Below, one piece after another: positions 62,772-64,000 of a stretch of 64,000 nucleotides of DNA (the stretch's first letter is position 1; each line of letters opens with the position of its first letter). The notes under the pieces were generated by a model. That model saw only the letters and a program-made list of their open reading frames with translations, searched no databases and was not told the DNA's origin. The translations under genes and the position numbers were made by a program. This stretch comes from Anadara kagoshimensis (lineage: Eukaryota > Mollusca > Bivalvia > Arcoida > Arcidae), in NCBI GenBank assembly GCA_021292105.1, contig CM037857.1:42773464-42837463 (forward strand). Direction: 5' to 3'.

Positions 62772-64000
62772 TTTACTAGTCACTAACCCAGACTACCTTT
62801 GCACTACCCTTTACTGCCCTAGCACTATCCTATACTACAATTACTAGTCACTACCCAAGACTACCCTAGTCACTAACCCAGACTACCTTTGTACTACCCT
62901 ATACTGCCTAGGCACTATCCTATACTACAATTACTAGTCACTACCCAAGACTACCCTAGTCACTAACCCAGACTACCTTTGTTACTACCCTATACTGCCT
63001 AGGCACTATCCTATACTACAATTACTAGTCACTACCCAAGACTACCCTAGTCACTAACCCAGACTACCTTTGTTACTACCCTATACTGCTCTAGGCACTA
63101 TCCTATACTACAATTACTAGTCACTACCCAAGACTACCCTAGTCACTAACCCAGACTACCTTTGTTACTACCCTTACTGCCTAGGCACTATCCTATACTA
63201 CAATTACTAGTCACTACCCAAGACTACCCTAGTCACTAACCCAGACTACCTTTGTTACTACCCTATACTGCCCTAGGCACTATCCTATACTACAATTACT
63301 AGTCACTACCCAAGACTACCCTAGTCACTAACCCAGACTACCTTTGTTACTACCCTATACTGCTCTAGGCACTATCCTATACTACAATTACTAGTCACTA
63401 CCCAAGACTACCCTAGTCACTAACCAGACTACCTTTGTTTACCCTTATACTGCCCTAGGCACTATCCTATACTACAATTACTAGTCACTACCCAAGACTA
63501 CCCTAGTCACTAACCCAGACTACCTGTTACTACCCTATACTGCCCTAGGCACTATCCTATACTACAGTCACTACCCAGACTACCTAGTCACTACCCAAGA
63601 CTACCCTAGTCACTAACCAGACTACCTTTGTTATTACCCTTAACTGCCCTAGGCACTATCCTATACTACAAGTACTAGTCACTACCCAAGACTACCCTAG
63701 TCACTAACCCAGACTACCTTTGTTACTACCTATACTGCCCTAGGCACTATCCTATACTACAATTATTAGTCACTACCCAAGACTACCCTAGTCACTAACC
63801 CAGACTACCTTTGTTACTACCCTATACTGCTCTAGGCACTATCCTATACTACAATTACTAGTCACTACCCAAGACTACCCTAGTCACTAACCAGACTACC
63901 TTTGTCACTACCCTATACTGCTCTAGGCACTATCCTATACTACAATTACTAGTCACTACCCAAGACTACCCTAGTCACTAACCCAGACTACCTTTGTTAC
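62772..64000. repeat. 92-bp satellite-like tandem array, at least 13 copies, runs off the window
   Basis: The unit CTAGTCACTACCCAAGACTA + CCCTAGTCACTAACCCAGAC + TACCTTTGTTACTACCCTAT + ACTGCCCTAGGCACTATCCT + ATACTACAATTA. It contains an internal sub-repeat built on CACTA(C)CC(A)GACTACC. Copies are 90-97 percent alike by eye, differing by small indels. The C-rich/G-rich strand asymmetry is strong. Confidence 0.95.

Overview
The window looks like nuclear DNA of a bivalve mollusc. It is AT-rich, its genes have many short exons with GT-AG introns, and the one complete gene is a muscle myosin heavy chain whose exon products read closely like scallop striated/catch muscle myosin. Introns and intergenic DNA are crowded with tRNA-headed SINEs, small terminal-inverted-repeat elements (MITEs) and minisatellites. 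The species cannot be told from the sequence. Identifications rest on remembered family motifs, because no database search could be run.

Layout. (1) Positions 1-~900 hold a decayed mariner-type transposase on the minus strand. (2) Positions 1012-11686 carry, on the plus strand, the last eight exons of an ecto-nucleoside triphosphate diphosphohydrolase (ENTPD/CD39 family). Its 5' exons lie left of the window. The introns contain SINEs, a diverged tandem array and MITEs, and the end of exon 7 with its splice donor has been copied three more times. (3) 11.7-20.5 kb is gene-poor repeat territory. (4) ~20.5-48.6 kb is the myosin heavy chain gene on the minus strand: a TATA/CCAAT promoter near 48540-48616, a tiny non-coding first exon, 35 coding exons (48133 down to 22503) and a probable alternative terminal exon with 3' UTR at 21063 to ~20540. 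Added up, the exons give about 1935 residues, the size of known molluscan myosin II heavy chains. (5) 48.6-64 kb, upstream of the myosin promoter, has no convincing gene. It holds MITEs, a 2.96 kb inverted-repeat-bounded element with a palindromic 61-bp array, an internally deleted hAT transposon, SINEs and, at the right edge, a 92-bp satellite-like array that runs out of the window.

The two genes are unrelated in function and converge tail to tail across the repeat-rich spacer. The heavy chain supplies the motor, the light-chain-binding lever and the coiled-coil rod of muscle thick filaments. The ENTPD is a membrane ectonucleotidase that hydrolyses extracellular nucleotides.

The points most worth checking are: three frame-breaking indels confined to myosin rod exons (probably assembly errors, possibly a damaged allele); a stop codon that overlaps a perfect splice donor at the myosin C-terminus, with an in-phase alternative tail exon 1.4 kb downstream; a GC-AG intron in the motor domain; the repeated exon end with donors in the ENTPD; and several unnamed transposon and minisatellite families. 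I did not find a clearly new biological system.
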